A stretch of 64,000 bases of DNA. Origin: Pseudomonas sp. UBA2684. GTDB taxonomy: Bacteria; Pseudomonadota; Gammaproteobacteria; Pseudomonadales; Pseudomonadaceae. Below, piece by piece: positions 62,697 to 64,000 of this stretch; the stretch's first letter is position 1, and each line of letters begins with the position of its first letter. The position numbers and the translations under genes are program-made. Location: the NCBI GenBank assembly GCA_002354655.1, contig DELY01000001.1, positions 137,085 to 201,084 on the forward strand. The letters run 5' to 3'. The notes below the pieces were generated by a model. It saw only the letters and a program-made list of their open reading frames with translations. It did not search any database and had not been told where the DNA came from.

Positions 62697-64000
62697 CGGA
62701 CGGTCTCCGGCACGGGGCTGGGCTGAGGGGCGGGGCGGACGAACAGGGTGTAGCGCGCACCTTCGCTTTCCTCGAAGGCGATCAGCTTGTCGATCAATGC
62801 GCGATTGAGTTGTTTGCCTTCGTTGAGCAGCAAGGTGCCGCTCTCGGCGTGAAGGTTACGCGCCAGCAGCATGCCCGGCTCGAGGCGGCGGGTGTCGAGG
62901 GCCATGATGCTGGCATCGGCCAGGGCCAAATCGGGGGCAAGCGTGGTGCAGAGGTGGATGAACTGCTCACACAGGGCCGGATCGTAGAGCTTGCCACTGT
63001 ATTTCTGGATCAACAGCAGCGCTTCGTCGCGGTTCAGGCGCCGATCCAGCACTAGGCCGCATTGCAATTCGACGAAGTCCACCGCCAGTTTGAGCAGGCG
63101 CGCACCGACGGGTATCGCCTCGCCCTTGAGGCGGTCGGGAAAACCCGCACCATCCCAGCGTTCCTGATGGTGACGGATCAGTCGGGCGGCGTCTTGCAGG
63201 GGTTCGAGGGCCATCAGCAGGCTTTCGCCGGCCACTGGGTACTGCCGGTAACGTGCGCGCTCCTGCTTATACAGTAGGTCCGCTGGGCTGTTGAGCAGGC
63301 TGTCGCTCCAGGTCAGTTTGCCCAGGTTGTACAGCGCGGCGGCCATGGTCAGGTCGCGCTGTTGAGCCTCTGGCCAGTGCTGGCCTTCGGCGTAGGCGCG
63401 TACCAGGGCAATCACCTGGGCGTTGCTGTGCTTGTCGCGCGGCAAACGCTGGTTGAGCAGGGCGGAGAACACTTCGGTGGCGGTAACGTAACTGCGCTTG
63501 AGTTCGGCATAGGCCAGGTCGAGCATGTCGGCGGTTTGTTGCAGCTCGGCGGTGCGGTCGCGCACCCGTTGTTCGAGGTTGGTATTCAATTCCAGCAGAC
63601 GTTGGTTCTGCTCGTAGGTGAGCTGTTCGAGGCGCTTGCGTTCGCGCTCGGAGTGCTGAAAAGCCAAGGCCTGGCGGATGGTCAGGCGCAGCTCGTCATC
63701 GTCCCAGGGTTTGCTGATGTAACGGTAGATGTGCCCTTCGTTGATTGCCTTGACCATGGTGCCGATATCGGCGTGGCCAGTGAGCAGAATGCGCAGGCAG
63801 TCCGGCCAGCGTTGCTGCACTTCGGCGAGCAGGCTGGCGCCGTCCATGCCCGGCATGCGCGCATCGGAAACGATCAGGTCGATGGGTTGCTGGTCGAGCA
63901 GTTGCATTGCCTGGGCGGCATCGCCCGCCGTGAGGATGTCATAGGGTTCGTGGCGCAGCAGGCGGCGCAGACTTTTGAGGATGTTTTCCTCGTCGTCCAC
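62693..64000 (-). CDS. Response regulator with degenerate HD-GYP-like domain (5' end beyond window)
   Basis: At least 435 residues are visible; the start lies beyond the window, since only the end of the first REC strand (VDDEE) is present. REC (about 1-120) has Asp in SDARMPGMDG and Lys in ISKPWDDDELR. A coiled coil (about 125-160) precedes a helical domain resembling HD-GYP. In it the metal His-Asp is replaced by Tyr-Asn (ALYNLGK instead of LHDIGK), and GYP is GFP (HHQERWDGAGFPDRLKG). It is therefore unlikely to cleave c-di-GMP. The tail adds about 110 residues. Confidence 0.85.
   Translation of the reverse strand: MDDEENILKSLRRLLRHEPYDILTAGDAAQAMQLLDQQPIDLIVSDARMPGMDGASLLAEVQQRWPDCLRILLTGHADIGTMVKAINEGHIYRYISKPWDDDELRLTIRQALAFQHSERERKRLEQLTYEQNQRLLELNTNLEQRVRDRTAELQQTADMLDLAYAELKRSYVTATEVFSALLNQRLPRDKHSNAQVIALVRAYAEGQHWPEAQQRDLTMAAALYNLGKLTWSDSLLNSPADLLYKQERARYRQYPVAGESLLMALEPLQDAARLIRHHQERWDGAGFPDRLKGEAIPVGARLLKLAVDFVELQCGLVLDRRLNRDEALLLIQKYSGKLYDPALCEQFIHLCTTLAPDLALADASIMALDTRRLEPGMLLARNLHAESGTLLLNEGKQLNRALIDKLIAFEESEGARYTLFVRPAPQPSPVPETVR

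Overview
The window reads as chromosomal DNA of a Pseudomonas species. The sequence is GC-rich and densely coded. Gene families and order (purine catabolism - alkB - smc - zipA - ligA - ffs - dnaX - ybaB - recR - acyl-CoA dehydrogenase) match what I remember of Pseudomonas chromosomes, notably P. aeruginosa around PA1513-PA1535. I cannot name the species.

Region 1 (1-16000) is a nearly complete oxidative purine pathway. Guanine deaminase (guaD) and xanthine dehydrogenase (xdhA, xdhB, maturation factor xdhC) make urate. A membrane cytochrome-type urate oxidase (puuD), 5-hydroxyisourate hydrolase (hiuH) and OHCU decarboxylase (uraD) give allantoin. Allantoinase (puuE), allantoicase (alc) and ureidoglycolate lyase (allA) yield glyoxylate and urea. 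An AzgA-type nucleobase permease and a GntR/FCD regulator sit in the middle. A palindrome, TTGTRTACAA, occurs in the promoter regions of puuE, hiuH, the permease, the regulator and xdhA, which suggests one local regulon.

Region 2 (16300-25500) holds an AlkB alkane hydroxylase, a second GntR regulator, and the housekeeping genes smc, zipA and ligA.

Region 3 (25480-39900) is a complete Tad/Flp pilus locus: an AraC-type regulator with a degenerate receiver domain, then flp, a prepilin peptidase, an AAA+ ATPase that is not among the usual Tad components, rcpC, rcpA, a small lipoprotein, tadG, two TadE/TadF-like pseudopilins, tadZ, tadA, tadB, tadC and tadD. It lies between ligA and the ffs-dnaX block.

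Region 4 (40000-48700) holds an HU-like protein, a chemoreceptor, the 4.5S SRP RNA (ffs) with a readable promoter, two small unassigned proteins, dnaX, ybaB, recR, an acyl-CoA dehydrogenase and a cold-shock protein.

Region 5 (48800-56350) is accessory metabolism and stress defence. An AraC regulator faces an SDR plus small-protein pair. The ohr peroxidase and its 2-Cys OhrR flank a 39-residue exported peptide. A Baeyer-Villiger-type monooxygenase and SDR pair faces a TetR regulator across two palindromic operators. A GFA-family protein follows.

Region 6 (56360-64000, minus strand) is a c-di-GMP/response-regulator module: a REC protein with a degenerate HD-GYP-like domain (cut by the window edge), a small REC protein, and a 1918-residue membrane protein with PAS, GAF, GGDEF and EAL domains and a C-terminal REC.

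I found no tRNA, rRNA, CRISPR array, insertion sequence or prophage. Several intergenic gaps carry Pseudomonas-type REP and other inverted repeats. No wholly new multi-gene system stands out. The most interesting signals are the AAA+ ATPase and lipoprotein inside the Tad locus, the pseudo-receiver AraC regulator, the REC/HD-GYP/GGDEF-EAL module, the unannotated 39-residue peptide beside ohr, and the shared purine operators.
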